From NCBI GenBank assembly GCA_902482035.1, contig CABSYW010000019.1, forward strand, positions 1-48,692: DNA of 48,692 nucleotides. The letters are read 5' to 3'. Source of the stretch: an uncultured Collinsella sp. Its GTDB lineage: Bacteria; Actinomycetota; Coriobacteriia; Coriobacteriales; Coriobacteriaceae. The notes under the pieces were generated by a model that did not search any database, was not told where the DNA came from, and saw only the letters and a list, made by a program, of their open reading frames with translations. Shown here piece after piece: positions 1-11,030 of this stretch; the first letter of the stretch is position 1; the number at the start of each line of letters is the position of its first letter. The translations under genes were made by a program, and so were the position numbers.

Positions 1-56
1 ACGATAGCCACAGTGTGGACGGCGCGTTGTACATAGTGAAGTAAATGGCTATTTAG
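1..56. repeat. 56-bp direct repeat, left copy
   Basis: Bases 1-56 are identical to 2124-2179 in the same orientation. At 2124-2179 this DNA is the junction between the end of hsdS1 and the start of the recombinase gene. The left copy therefore looks like the DNA that once followed the second hsdS gene. It touches the window edge, so its true length cannot be seen. Its right end carries recombination site a (42-55). Confidence 0.9.
42..55 (+). repeat. hsdS inversion site a
   Basis: TAAATGGCTATTTA on the plus strand, an imperfect palindrome (arms TAAAT/ATTTA around GGCT). It encodes NGYL at the 5' edge of the inverted TRD2 cassette. The same core occurs at 693-706, 2165-2178 and 2804-2817, always at a TRD2 boundary. 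Its size and symmetry suit a tyrosine-recombinase core site. Confidence 0.8.
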
Positions 57-683
57 AAGAGCTGGCCGCGCTTGAGTTCTCTAGACGATTTGGCGAGATT
101 GAATCGTCTATTGATCTCGGTAAGGTTCTCTCGATTTCAACAAAAACATTGAAACCGCAAAACTGTCACGGAGAAATTTGGGAGCATTACAGCATTCCCG
201 CTTATGATGCAAACCGTCGGCCTGTTTTTGAGTTGGCCGACGGTATCAAAAGCAACAAATATGTTATTGATGCCAATTGCATCTTAATTTCCAAGCTTAA
301 CCCTAGTAGCAGGAGAATTTGGATGCCTGCCTGCTCAAGCAAGCGGGCTGTGTGTTCAACGGAATTCATTGTTTACAAGCCAAAGAACCCCGTCCATAAA
401 GCTTTCTACTATGCCGCAATTGGCGCACCAGCTTTTAGAGACTTCCTTCTTGCACATGTCACCGGTTCAACGGGTAGTCGCCAAAGGACGCAGCCTAAAG
501 CAACGCTAACATATCCGATTCCCAACCCTGGTTTGGAAGCCGTCGAGGATTTCTGTGCGTTTGCAAACCCGCTATATGAGCAGATAAAAGTCAATGAACG
601 CAATTCGAAGCAACTCGAGGAGCTTCGCGACGCCCTTCTCCCCAAACTCATGACGGGCGAGATCGATGTCTCAAAGCTCGACC

Positions 684-1151
684 TCAAGCAGCTAAATAGC
701 CATTTAGCTTAGTGTTGAGTTCAATTTTATTGTCTAGTGAACCCAGAACGCCAGAGATAGCGGTCTGGGTCTCGTAATCCGGAACACAGACCGGACACAG
801 ATGAACGTGATTGCGATTTATGCCCGGCACGGCGCTTGCAGTTAAGTAGTCTCGCCATGGAAGAGTTTTGAGTAGGTAATAAACAAATTTAGGATCATTG
901 CCCTTAAACTCCGTTGAGTACAAAGACGTATTTAACGGCCAACAAGCCGCATCGGAGTAAAAAACTTGACCAATGGTTCCATAACGCCCAGTTATGACAC
1001 ATGGCCCCTTAACGGCGGCTTCCGAATGCGTGCCCGTTTGTCCCGAAGATGAGAAAACAGGGTAGGGGCCATCAACTCTGCAGCTGGAGGGAAGGTCAAA
1101 CCCCCTTTTTAGATTAACAATCTCTCCCAAGGTCTTTTGCGTCCAGCTCAT
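684..1151 (-). CDS. hsdS: hsdS2 N-terminal half (TRD1), truncated by inversion
   Basis: A 155-residue type I specificity fragment starting MSWTQKTLGEIVNLKRG, a typical HsdS TRD opening. It runs through one TRD to the central conserved helix (NKIELNTKLNGYL) and then stops two codons later. The stop arises because the adjoining TRD2 is inverted at site b. Its ATG overlaps the recombinase stop (ATGA at 1151-1148), so translation is probably coupled and the gene is the last member of the hsd operon. A half-subunit HsdS can in some systems dimerise and recognise a symmetric site, so the fragment may still work. Sequence identity to HsdS is clear; its activity is unknown. Confidence 0.8.
   Translation of the reverse strand: MSWTQKTLGEIVNLKRGFDLPSSCRVDGPYPVFSSSGQTGTHSEAAVKGPCVITGRYGTIGQVFYSDAACWPLNTSLYSTEFKGNDPKFVYYLLKTLPWRDYLTASAVPGINRNHVHLCPVCVPDYETQTAISGVLGSLDNKIELNTKLNGYLAA
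693..706 (-). repeat. hsdS inversion site b
   Basis: TAAATAGCCATTTA on the plus strand, so inverted relative to site a. It is shared by two convergent reading frames: NSHL at the end of the plus-strand TRD2 cassette and NGYL at the end of the minus-strand TRD1 fragment. Homology to site d continues rightwards to 719 (27 identical bases, 693-719 and 2804-2830). Confidence 0.8.
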
Positions 1152-2104
1152 TCCAAATACTTCCTATGCGAAGCCTTTACGTTGTTCTGATTAACCATGG
1201 CGTAATGCATGGTGGTGTCTATTTTCGCATGGCCTAGCAGCTTTTGCACCTGCTCTATGGGCATTCCCTTATCGATGGCATGTGTAGCAAGCGTACGACG
1301 AAACTTATGCGGATGAACACGATTGATACCGGCCCTTTTGCCTAGGCCACGCAGTCGGAGCTCTATGCTCCCAACCGTAATGCGTCGAGCTGAGGAATCG
1401 AGTGCGACAAAAAGTGCAGGACTCTTGTCGGCACGGCTCGCAAGATATTCCGTAAGATGCAGCTTAGCACGCGCGTCGAAGTAAACGGGGCGCTGTTTAT
1501 TTCCCTTTCCCATTACGAGGCATTCACGCTCGTGGAGATTGACATCTTTCCTGTCGAGTCGAACAAGCTCGCCAATGCGCATGCCCGTCGAAGCGAGTAG
1601 ATCAACGATGGCAAGATCTCGCTTGGATTCACAGGCGTCTCGCAAGACCTCCAGTTCCTCATCGCTAAGCACCTCTTTGGTTACTTGAGCTGTTTTGACG
1701 CGACGAATGCGCCTTACAGGACTTTTTACAATGTAATTCTCATCTTCAAGCCATGAAAAGAAGCTCGACATGATGCGGCGTATATTATCGATTGTGACTT
1801 TGCTAGAACCGCGATTCACCTTGTAATCATTGAGATAGCGGCGCAAGTCGTCGCTCTCAACCTGGGTATAGGGCTTAGCAAGCGTTGCGTTCATATGCTG
1901 TAAGGTTGCCTCATAGTATGCAATGGTTTTAGGAGAGCATCCCTCGACCTCTTTAGCAGTGAGAAAGAGCGCAAGTAGATCTTGTCCTGGCTCCGCCCGT
2001 TTCGGTCCAAGCGCCCGTCTAAGCGTAATAGTTAGATGCTTGAGCTGATGTGGGTCAAGAAGGCTCTGCATTTCCGAAAGCACGGCATTGATAACGGTTT
2101 CCAC
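1148..2104 (-). CDS. tyrosine recombinase within the hsdS locus (probable specificity invertase)
   Basis: An integrase of the XerC/XerD type, 318 residues. The N-terminal SAM-like core-binding domain spans about 40-130. The catalytic domain shows Arg in STGMRIGELVRL, Lys in the beta-hairpin GKGNKQRPVYF, HPHKFRRTLATH (HxxR), LLGHAKIDTT (His) and the nucleophile Tyr in MHYAMV. The GTG start at 2104 is chosen because AAAGGAG lies four bases upstream. The reading frame is also open upstream into hsdS without a stop, so a 730-residue HsdS-recombinase fusion can be made as well. Its stop overlaps the next gene's start by four bases. Its place between two hsdS genes bounded by four copies of one short site makes it the likely enzyme that inverts TRD segments. 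Function is from the family; the target is inference. Confidence 0.85.
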   Translation of the reverse strand: METVINAVLSEMQSLLDPHQLKHLTITLRRALGPKRAEPGQDLLALFLTAKEVEGCSPKTIAYYEATLQHMNATLAKPYTQVESDDLRRYLNDYKVNRGSSKVTIDNIRRIMSSFFSWLEDENYIVKSPVRRIRRVKTAQVTKEVLSDEELEVLRDACESKRDLAIVDLLASTGMRIGELVRLDRKDVNLHERECLVMGKGNKQRPVYFDARAKLHLTEYLASRADKSPALFVALDSSARRITVGSIELRLRGLGKRAGINRVHPHKFRRTLATHAIDKGMPIEQVQKLLGHAKIDTTMHYAMVNQNNVKASHRKYLE

Positions 2105-3340
2105 GCTGCTCCTTTCGTCGAGTACGATAGCCACAGTGTGGACGGCGCGTTGTACATAGTGAAGTAAATGGCTATTTAGCTGCGTGAGATCGATCCTCGA
2201 GACGTCGATCTCGCCCGACATAAGTTTGGGGAGAAGAGCGTCACGAAGAGCAGCCAGTTTTCGGTTCTGTATCGAATTCTGAACAATCTGTTCTCTCAAT
2301 GGCTCTGCAATAGTATTAAACCTCTCGAGATCTCCTCTTGCAGGAATAGGTACGTTCAACGCTTCCAAATCGCCCTTTCCCATATGCGCGACGGTAGTAC
2401 CAGAGGCGTAGTTCTGGATGAAAGCCAACAATGGGTTCAATGCCATAAGCAAATAACTTCTTGAAACTCCCGAATTGGCAGCGGGCTCGAACAGGCAAAC
2501 TCGCTGATTCAGTACAGCCATTTCACCCTGCCAGAGACATGGCGTGAATTCGGCATCCATTCCCGCTAAAACGTCACCAGGATGTACGAATACCCTTTTT
2601 GGATGAGCCTCATTTGTCCAATACTGCGGAGAGAAGGTACTCAAATCACGTATGCGGATCAGGGGATACCCTACCTTTTCCTCGTTAAACAAGGCAGACT
2701 TGAACGCTGCTCCATATACAACATCAGCAATGTCATAAATTGACCCGAGGGTTAACTTGTTGCAGCAGAAGGAATGTTGGTACTGAACATTCATCAGCTC
2801 AAGTAAATAGCCATTTAGCTTAGTGTTGAGGCGGATTTTATTTGAGATAGAATCGCATAGCATAACGATTGAGTCTTGTGTCGAGCGATCGGGCAGGGGG
2901 ACTGGCATTTGTGCGTAAGTCTTAGCGTTGATATTGCCTCTGGTGCTACCGGTGTTAAAGGAGGCTATCCAGTCCCAATAAGCTTTCGACTGGGCATAGT
3001 ATTTGACATAGCGAGGATTAACTTTCTTATCGTCCAACGAGAAGCGAATTAAGAAGCCCGCGAAGGCAAACTCGCCGTCGCGAGAATCGTAGTAATAATT
3101 CCTCCCAGTACTGTTGCCCGTTCTGGCGAAAACAATATCGCCTTCACTTAGCATGTATTTGTAAACGTCGGAGTCGTTTACCGATTTGCGGTCGTTCCAA
3201 TTCAGGGTACCATCATCGTTGATGTCCGTAATACGAAGATATGCAGGCAATTTCGCATCGAAATCCACAGCCGAAGCGGCGATACCGTATTTTCCGCCAC
3301 CGAGGCTAAGTTCTCCTAGAGTTGAAACACTAAAGCTCAT
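2105..3340 (-). CDS. hsdS: type I restriction specificity subunit HsdS (active copy)
   Basis: The DNA-recognition subunit of the HsdRMS complex. The ATG at 3340 overlaps the hsdM stop (ATGAGCTTTAG), the usual coupled junction. TRD1 covers residues 1-165, the central conserved helix ends in NTKLNGYL (site d), TRD2 follows, and the distal helix NRKLAALRDALLPKLMSG ends at QLNSHL (site c). There is no stop after NSHL: the frame continues through a 20-residue linker into the recombinase, so the coordinates given stop at the recombinase GTG. The natural product is either a 730-residue fusion or a coupled pair. In an inverted state the same 3' end would read NSHLA-stop. Two different TRDs imply a bipartite asymmetric DNA target, which cannot be read from sequence. 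Confidence 0.85.
2124..2179. repeat. 56-bp direct repeat, right copy
   Basis: This copy is identical to bases 1-56. On the minus strand it encodes the last residues of HsdS (ending NSHL) and the in-frame linker LHYVQRAVHTVAIV that runs towards the recombinase. It contains recombination site c (2165-2178). Confidence 0.9.
2165..2178 (+). repeat. hsdS inversion site c
   Basis: TAAATGGCTATTTA on the plus strand, at the 3' end of the active TRD2. On the minus strand it reads NSHL. It is inverted relative to sites b and d and direct relative to site a. Confidence 0.8.
2804..2817 (-). repeat. hsdS inversion site d
   Basis: TAAATAGCCATTTA on the plus strand. It lies in the central conserved region between TRD1 and TRD2 of the active hsdS and encodes NGYL on the minus strand. 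It is inverted relative to sites a and c. An a-d inversion would replace the active TRD2 with the silent one. Confidence 0.8.
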
Positions 3341-4853
3341 ATCCAATCGCCTCCAGATTCTTCTTAATCTGCTCCTGCAAGCGGTTGGACTCTTCAAAGC
3401 ACTTTGAAATTTCACTGGTCAGGCGTGCCATCTTCTCATCAAACGGCTCACCGTCGTCTTCGACCTCGGCAATGCCTACGTAGCGACCGGGCGTCAGGAT
3501 GAAATCTTGCTTGGCGATTTCATCCAAATCCGCTATGGCGCTGAACCCCTTCACGGGCTCGAACTCGCCCTTGCGGAAGGAGCCAAATGCGGATGCAATT
3601 TTGTTGATGTCTTCTTCGGTAAACTCGCGTAGTTTGCGAGAGACCATGGTGCCCATTTCGCGGGCATCGATGAATAGTGTCTTGCCGGACTGAGCCTTCT
3701 TCTTGTTCAGGATCCACAGGCACACGGGAATTTGGGTGCTGTAGAACAGCTGCCCCGGCATGGCTACAATGCCCTCTACCAAATCGTCCTCTACGATAGC
3801 GCGTCGAATATCGCCCTCGCCGCTCGTCTGGCTTGAGAGCGACCCGTTTGCCAATACGAGGCCAATCTTGCCCGTGCCGTTAAGATGCCAAATCATATGC
3901 TGCATCCAAGCGAAGTTAGCGTTGCCCGTGGGCGGCATGCCGTACTTCCAACGTACGTCTTCCTGCAGCGCTTCGCCGCCCCAGTTCTTGAGGTTGAAGG
4001 GTGGGTTTGCCAACACATAGTCAAACTTTTCATTCTTGTGCTGGTCGGTGCTGAAGGTGTCTGCATAGTTGCCCAAATCGGCCTCGATGCCTCGAATACC
4101 GAGGTTCATCTTTGCGAGCTTCCACGTGGTAGGGTTGCTCTCCTGGCCAAAGATGGTGATGTCCTGTACCACGTTGCCGCCATGGTGCTCGACGAAGGCG
4201 GCGGACTGCACGAACATGCCTCCGCTGCCGCAGCAGGGGTCGTACACACGACCGTGGAAAGGCTGGAGGATTTCAACCAGCGTGCGCACGATGCACGACG
4301 GCGTATAGAACTCGCCGGCGTTTTTGCCCTCCATTGATGCGAATTTCTGCAGGCAATATTCGTATGCGCGCCCTAACAGGTCTTTCTCGCTCTCGTTATC
4401 GGTCATTTGTACGTTTGTGAATAAGTCAACGACGTCGCCCAAGCGCCTCTTGTCTAGTTCGGGACGAGCGAAGTTCTTGGGCAGCACGTCTTTGAGCTTG
4501 TCGTTCTCGCGCTCGATGGCGCGCATGGCATTGTCAATGATCTGGCCAACTTCGGGCGTATGCGCCGCCTGTGAGATATTCACCCAACGTGCTTCTTCGG
4601 GAACGAAGAAGACATTCTGCTCCATGTAGCAGTCGCGATCCTCCTCGTCGCCGTAACCCTCTGCGACGAGCTCTAGGTAGCGTTCGTCGAAACGGTCTGA
4701 GAGGTACTTCAGGAAAATAAGGCCTAACACGACGTTTTTGTACTCGGCAGCGTCCAAGTTGCCACGCAGCACATCTGCAGCGTTCCACAGCTGATCCTCA
4801 AAGCCAACGTCGGCCGTGTTCTTCTTGGTGTCCTTAGCCTTGCTTTTAGCCAT
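3330..4853 (-). CDS. hsdM: type I restriction-modification methylase subunit HsdM
   Basis: The N6-adenine methyltransferase subunit, 507 residues, a normal length. The N-terminal helical domain (about 15-140) contains LWNAADVLRGNLDAAEYK. The catalytic domain carries the SAM-binding motif I region (VYDPCCGSGGMFV) after AGEFYTPSCIVRTLVEIL, and the catalytic motif IV NPPF in YVLANPPFNLKNWGG. A C-terminal coiled segment contacts HsdS. The start ATG at 4853 follows AGGGAG at about ten bases and lies 14 bases after the hsdR stop. It overlaps hsdS by 11 bases. All motifs are intact, so methylation should be functional. Confidence 0.95.
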   Translation of the reverse strand: MAKSKAKDTKKNTADVGFEDQLWNAADVLRGNLDAAEYKNVVLGLIFLKYLSDRFDERYLELVAEGYGDEEDRDCYMEQNVFFVPEEARWVNISQAAHTPEVGQIIDNAMRAIERENDKLKDVLPKNFARPELDKRRLGDVVDLFTNVQMTDNESEKDLLGRAYEYCLQKFASMEGKNAGEFYTPSCIVRTLVEILQPFHGRVYDPCCGSGGMFVQSAAFVEHHGGNVVQDITIFGQESNPTTWKLAKMNLGIRGIEADLGNYADTFSTDQHKNEKFDYVLANPPFNLKNWGGEALQEDVRWKYGMPPTGNANFAWMQHMIWHLNGTGKIGLVLANGSLSSQTSGEGDIRRAIVEDDLVEGIVAMPGQLFYSTQIPVCLWILNKKKAQSGKTLFIDAREMGTMVSRKLREFTEEDINKIASAFGSFRKGEFEPVKGFSAIADLDEIAKQDFILTPGRYVGIAEVEDDGEPFDEKMARLTSEISKCFEESNRLQEQIKKNLEAIGYEL

Positions 4854-4867
4854 GCTGTTTTAACTCC

Positions 4868-7957
<3,090 letters not shown>

Positions 7958-8010
7958 GCGCACTCCTTACCTTATGCTTCTTCGACGTTGGTGAGCCTGT
8001 CCACCATTGC

Positions 8011-8016
8011 ATTCTA
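8011..8016 (-). promoter_or_regulatory. candidate extended -10 box for the hsd operon
   Basis: Read on the minus strand the sequence is TGCTAGAAT, an extended -10 (TGn followed by TAGAAT), about 55 bases before the hsdR start. No good -35 box is visible at 17 bases, as is common for extended -10 promoters. It is the best candidate in the 181-base gap. Confidence 0.35.
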
Positions 8017-8138
8017 GCAGTTAATCTTGCATATATTGGTATATCTGACACCCGTTGGTCGCCATTTCTCTTATCGGTTGATTACATTAGAATGGCAGTC
8101 AGTGGCAGGGCTCGTTTATTAATTAAATCGGCTTCAAT

Positions 8139-8678
8139 TTACAGGCACTCGTGTTGTGACAGTTGGCCAAGCGCTTGCTTGAAGCTGTTGTTGGTGATCT
8201 TGAGGTCGTTTCCCGTTTGCATTTTAATGAGTGTCGGGTAGTCATCCGGATTGTTCTCAACGCGAGCGATGAAACTCGAGGCTTCATCGGCGCCCGGAGT
8301 CTTGTGAGGCATGGGGCCCGCAAGTATTGCGGCGTAGCCCATCGAGCCGCGTATTTTGCCGAAGTTGAAGTGCTTGAGTCGGGAATATTCGAGCTGGAAC
8401 TCAAATCGATTCGGATCGAACCCTTTCTTGCGGGCGATACTGCGCAGCTTGTCGACGTTAACGGCGCTTGCGCCGACAACGAGGATCTTACCCAGAAAAC
8501 GTTCCTCATGGGGATCGTTTTCGCTTACGAGAAGGTCGGACATTCCAAGGGATGCCAAAAGATCCTCTAGGGTGTCTTCGCGATTCGCCTTTGTTATGGC
8601 GGGTAGTAGTTCGAGCCCCATGCGCCCCATCATCTCGTCGCAAAGGTCGGAGAGCTCCTGAATGGTGAGATGCGCCAA
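8139..8678 (-). CDS. hypothetical partner of the methylase-specificity fusion, Rossmann-like
   Basis: A 179-residue protein of no family I can name with certainty. The N-terminal 60 residues are helical and acidic. The middle carries a beta-strand and turn GKILVVGASAVNVDKLRSIA, then a predicted strand-loop YAAILAGPMPHK and a C-terminal ITNNSFKQAL. This order loosely resembles DUF2325-type Rossmann-like domains, an impression from pattern only. It starts two bases after the upstream methylase gene ends, so the two form an operon and probably act together. No catalytic motif is visible. Its constant closeness to the methylase suggests a regulator, sensor or specificity partner of that enzyme. 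Confidence 0.7.
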   Translation of the reverse strand: MAHLTIQELSDLCDEMMGRMGLELLPAITKANREDTLEDLLASLGMSDLLVSENDPHEERFLGKILVVGASAVNVDKLRSIARKKGFDPNRFEFQLEYSRLKHFNFGKIRGSMGYAAILAGPMPHKTPGADEASSFIARVENNPDDYPTLIKMQTGNDLKITNNSFKQALGQLSQHECL

Positions 8679-8680
8679 GG

Positions 8681-10417
8681 CTAACCCTCCTCATCGAAAA
8701 GGTCGGTAAGTTCCTGGCGGGCTCGAGATAGACGTAACTTTAACAACTTGATCTCGTCTGTCTTGGCGAGATAGGCATCGGCAATCGTCTTCTGACGATC
8801 GGCGTCCTCGAGGGGCACCTTGATGTTGCTGAGAGCTTTGATGGGCACACTGGGTATGGTAGTGCCGACTGCTTCGCGGGCAAGGAGCTCTTTTCCAGTG
8901 GGGCTCGAGAAAAACGCTGCGAGATAGTAGGGGTCAATCTTTTCTCTGTTGGTGCTCAATACGTACAGGTTTCCATTCGCGATGATTTTTCGATCTTCGG
9001 GAACTTCGGCAACCGCAACCTTGAATGGGGCTCCAGACTTTGAGATGAGGACGTCACCGTCGTGGATGCGATGCTTCTCAAGCTTCATGTCGAGCGTGGA
9101 GAGGTTTGGAAGGTCGTCGTCGATAGACCCATCAGAGATATTTCCCAGGTTGAGATAGCTGAGTCCGGTGTCTTCGTCACAGACAAGTGCATCGAGTTCT
9201 GCTGCGCGAACGCTTGCGCCTCGCATGATTTTTGCGACGCTCCCGAGCTCAACCCCATTCGGGACCTCGATTTCTTTTTCGAGATAACGCTTTGCAGAGA
9301 GATCGAAGTCACGCGCCGCAATTTCATCAAGTGTTTTGAAAACACTCTTTTCGGAATCGGTGCCGAGGCGCTCGACAATCGCGTTAATGGCGGTTTCGTC
9401 AATTGAGCAGCTGCGGCGATCATTGGTGCCTAAATCAGTTGCATCGACAAAGCGAACCCCCTTGGAGCCGCCTGCGCTAAGGATGACGAATGACGTTTGA
9501 ATCATCGTGTAGGGAGCAAAGACCCCCTTAGGCAGTGCGACAATCGCTTTAATGAAACCGTTCTTAACGAAATATTCGCGAACAGGTTTATCCATGCCAT
9601 TGAAGCACGCGCCGTTCGACATGACTGCGGCGGCGGTCCCGTCCTTTTTAAGGGAATCGACAAGAAGACGGTTGAAGACCCAATCGGATGACGACGGGCG
9701 GCTGTAGCGTTCCTGGCCTTTCATGACTTTCTCAATGTAATTAGAACTCTTATAGAACATCTTGGTCTGCATTCCCCAGGGGTAGTTGGAGAATGCTTTA
9801 TCTACAGGATTGCACTCGATGCTGCTGTCGAAATAGCGAAACATGTCATCACAGGCATAGTAAATCTGCGAACTCTTGACTTTGGAACGGAGCTTTGCGA
9901 TGGCAAGGGTGTTCGAATTTAGTTCGACGCCCATAAGTTTGGCATCGGGGCATTTCGTCGCGGCAGCTTCGAGAAAATTGCCCGTTCCGCAGCCGAAGTC
10001 AATGACCTTCTCGCCGGACTTAATATCTAGAACAGCAAGTGCGAGGTGCGCGATTCCCTCGGGGGTCGAGGACTCTCCGCCAAAGATTCCCTGGCTGATC
10101 GGGCCGTCCTGAAGGAATTTGTCGATTGCTTCTTCGTTGAAATTGGAAAGAGCGGCAAGGAGTTCGTCGAATGATCCGTCTGCGGCAATTCGTTTATAGG
10201 CGTGATCGAGCAGAGCAGCGATATCGCCGTCACCCTGGGATGCGAGCTCAATCATTTCGGCGTGGTCGTCGCATCTGCCGGTTTTCTGAGCGAAGCGCGC
10301 GAGATAAACGAGCGGATAGAGATAGTCGGACGGCAATGAACTGCGGAGACGGGTCGTGAGAGTCCAGCTGATTTCCTTTGCCTGTGCGTTGACGTTAAAC
10401 AATTTGAATCCTTTCAT
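8681..10417 (-). CDS. N6-adenine DNA methylase fused to an HsdS-like recognition domain
   Basis: A 578-residue protein joining a type I-style methylase to one target-recognition domain. Residues 1-130 are helical. Motif I is VIDFGCGTGNFLEAA (138-152). The expected catalytic (N/D/S)PP(Y/F) appears as NYPW (211-214), with Tyr in place of the first Pro. Residues about 385-578 are HsdS-like: a TRD opening GVELGSVAKIMRGASV, then ALSNIKVPL and a long C-terminal helix. No restriction domain is present and no hsdR-like gene adjoins it. The ATG at 10417 is preferred because residues upstream run through the promoter palindromes. A single TRD implies either a homodimer with a symmetric split target or a type IIG-like layout. 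Activity with NYPW is uncertain. Confidence 0.8.
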   Translation of the reverse strand: MKGFKLFNVNAQAKEISWTLTTRLRSSLPSDYLYPLVYLARFAQKTGRCDDHAEMIELASQGDGDIAALLDHAYKRIAADGSFDELLAALSNFNEEAIDKFLQDGPISQGIFGGESSTPEGIAHLALAVLDIKSGEKVIDFGCGTGNFLEAAATKCPDAKLMGVELNSNTLAIAKLRSKVKSSQIYYACDDMFRYFDSSIECNPVDKAFSNYPWGMQTKMFYKSSNYIEKVMKGQERYSRPSSSDWVFNRLLVDSLKKDGTAAAVMSNGACFNGMDKPVREYFVKNGFIKAIVALPKGVFAPYTMIQTSFVILSAGGSKGVRFVDATDLGTNDRRSCSIDETAINAIVERLGTDSEKSVFKTLDEIAARDFDLSAKRYLEKEIEVPNGVELGSVAKIMRGASVRAAELDALVCDEDTGLSYLNLGNISDGSIDDDLPNLSTLDMKLEKHRIHDGDVLISKSGAPFKVAVAEVPEDRKIIANGNLYVLSTNREKIDPYYLAAFFSSPTGKELLAREAVGTTIPSVPIKALSNIKVPLEDADRQKTIADAYLAKTDEIKLLKLRLSRARQELTDLFDEEG

Positions 10418-10422
10418 TGATT

Positions 10423-10499
10423 GGTTATCAATAACCGCTGATTGAACTATAGCACATAAGGTTATTGATAACCAGATGGTTTTCAGGTTATTTATAACC
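10423..10499 (-). promoter_or_regulatory. three palindromic operator-like sites at the methylase-fusion promoter
   Basis: Three copies of GGTTATNNATAACC lie at 10423-10436, 10460-10473 and 10486-10499, with centres CA, TG and TT. All have perfect six-base arms. They end six bases before the methylase start. A -10-like TATAGT (minus strand, about 10447-10452) lies between the first two, so a bound protein would block transcription. No regulator gene adjoins them. They could be bound by an unlinked repressor, by the 179-residue partner, or by the methylase itself. Confidence 0.7.
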
Positions 10500-10654
10500 A
10501 AAGCCCTTGTTCTAGTCGCATTGATCCGTCGGAGCCAGCTGGTTTTGCCCACAAGCTAATGATTTGGTAACGGATAAAGGCATGAGAGCTGAATCGGAGC
10601 AGCGCGCAATTGCTGTTTCAATCTATTCACTGTTGAGGACGAGAGCGCACGGCA

Positions 10655-10698
10655 TGCCATCTCACGGTTTTGGAACAGTGCCGATCTAACTGGTAATC
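10655..10698 (+). repeat. 44-base dispersed repeat, left copy
   Basis: This stretch matches 12451-12494 at 33 of 44 positions without gaps; the last 30 bases match at 26. Shared core: CAGTGyCGATCTAAC, then GGyAATC. The two copies bracket the small accessory patch with the CRISPR remnant. Neither copy looks coding. Their role is unknown. Confidence 0.6.
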
Positions 10699-10754
10699 TA
10701 GCAATATGACAGCTCGAACCGCAATCTAACCGACGTCAACAAAGAGGAGTAGAA

Positions 10755-11024
10755 ATGGACAACGACACACTGCTGTTTAGGGATAAGGGTGCCGGTGTAT
10801 TCAAGGAAATCTGCATCTACCCGAACCGGATCACCACGCTCAAGAAGAACCGCTTCTTCGGCACGCATGAAGAGGTGGTTTACCTGAATGACGTTACCGG
10901 TGTCTATAGAATCAATGGCAAGCAGGTGATCTTGAACAACAGGCTGCGGACGGGCTATGACTACAGGCTGAGCAGCCGCTCCCAGGCACAGGAATTCGTG
11001 AGGGTCCTGAACTCGATTATGTAG
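10755..11024 (+). CDS. small PH-like domain protein, copy 1
   Basis: An 89-residue soluble protein, MDNDTLLFRDKGAGVFKEI onwards, with strand-rich segments and a C-terminal helix SSRSQAQEFVRVLNSIM. The pattern (short strands, IYPNRITTLKK, a final amphipathic helix) suggests a bacterial pleckstrin-homology-like fold. That is inference. A clear paralogue lies at 14827-15096 (MDNNTLLFQDKGSGRYKDV, RAKAQEFVNALNMVM). A strong ribosome site, AGAGGAG, precedes the ATG. It stands alone, directly before the CRISPR-like remnant. No catalytic residues are evident. Confidence 0.75.
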   Translation: MDNDTLLFRDKGAGVFKEICIYPNRITTLKKNRFFGTHEEVVYLNDVTGVYRINGKQVILNNRLRTGYDYRLSSRSQAQEFVRVLNSIM

Positions 11025-11030
11025 CCGATA

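Larger units (their letters stand above)
42..712 (+). pseudogene. hsdS: silent hsdS TRD2 cassette, inverted
   Basis: This is a half specificity subunit of a type I restriction enzyme, lacking its own start. The frame is open from the recombination site (NGYLEELAALEF) through one target-recognition domain. It ends in the HsdS distal repeat (LEELRDALLPKLMTGEIDVSKLDLKQLNSHLA, in two parts: 20 residues to about EID, then the rest) before a TAG at 710-712. It is flanked by sites a and b in opposite orientation. The nearest in-frame ATG is internal (149), and no ribosome site precedes it, so in the present orientation it is probably not expressed. Flipping it between a and b would join it behind the minus-strand TRD1 fragment and rebuild a full second hsdS. 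Calling it a silent cassette is inference from this layout. Confidence 0.8.

Noticed and set aside
684..712. A rho-independent terminator at the convergent hsdS fragments
   Set aside because: The palindrome there is the recombination site; stem is AT-rich and no T-run follows.
10582..10689. A 35-codon plus-strand ORF before the first PH-like gene
   Set aside because: It has a weak ribosome site and its end overlaps the dispersed repeat; composition is not convincing.
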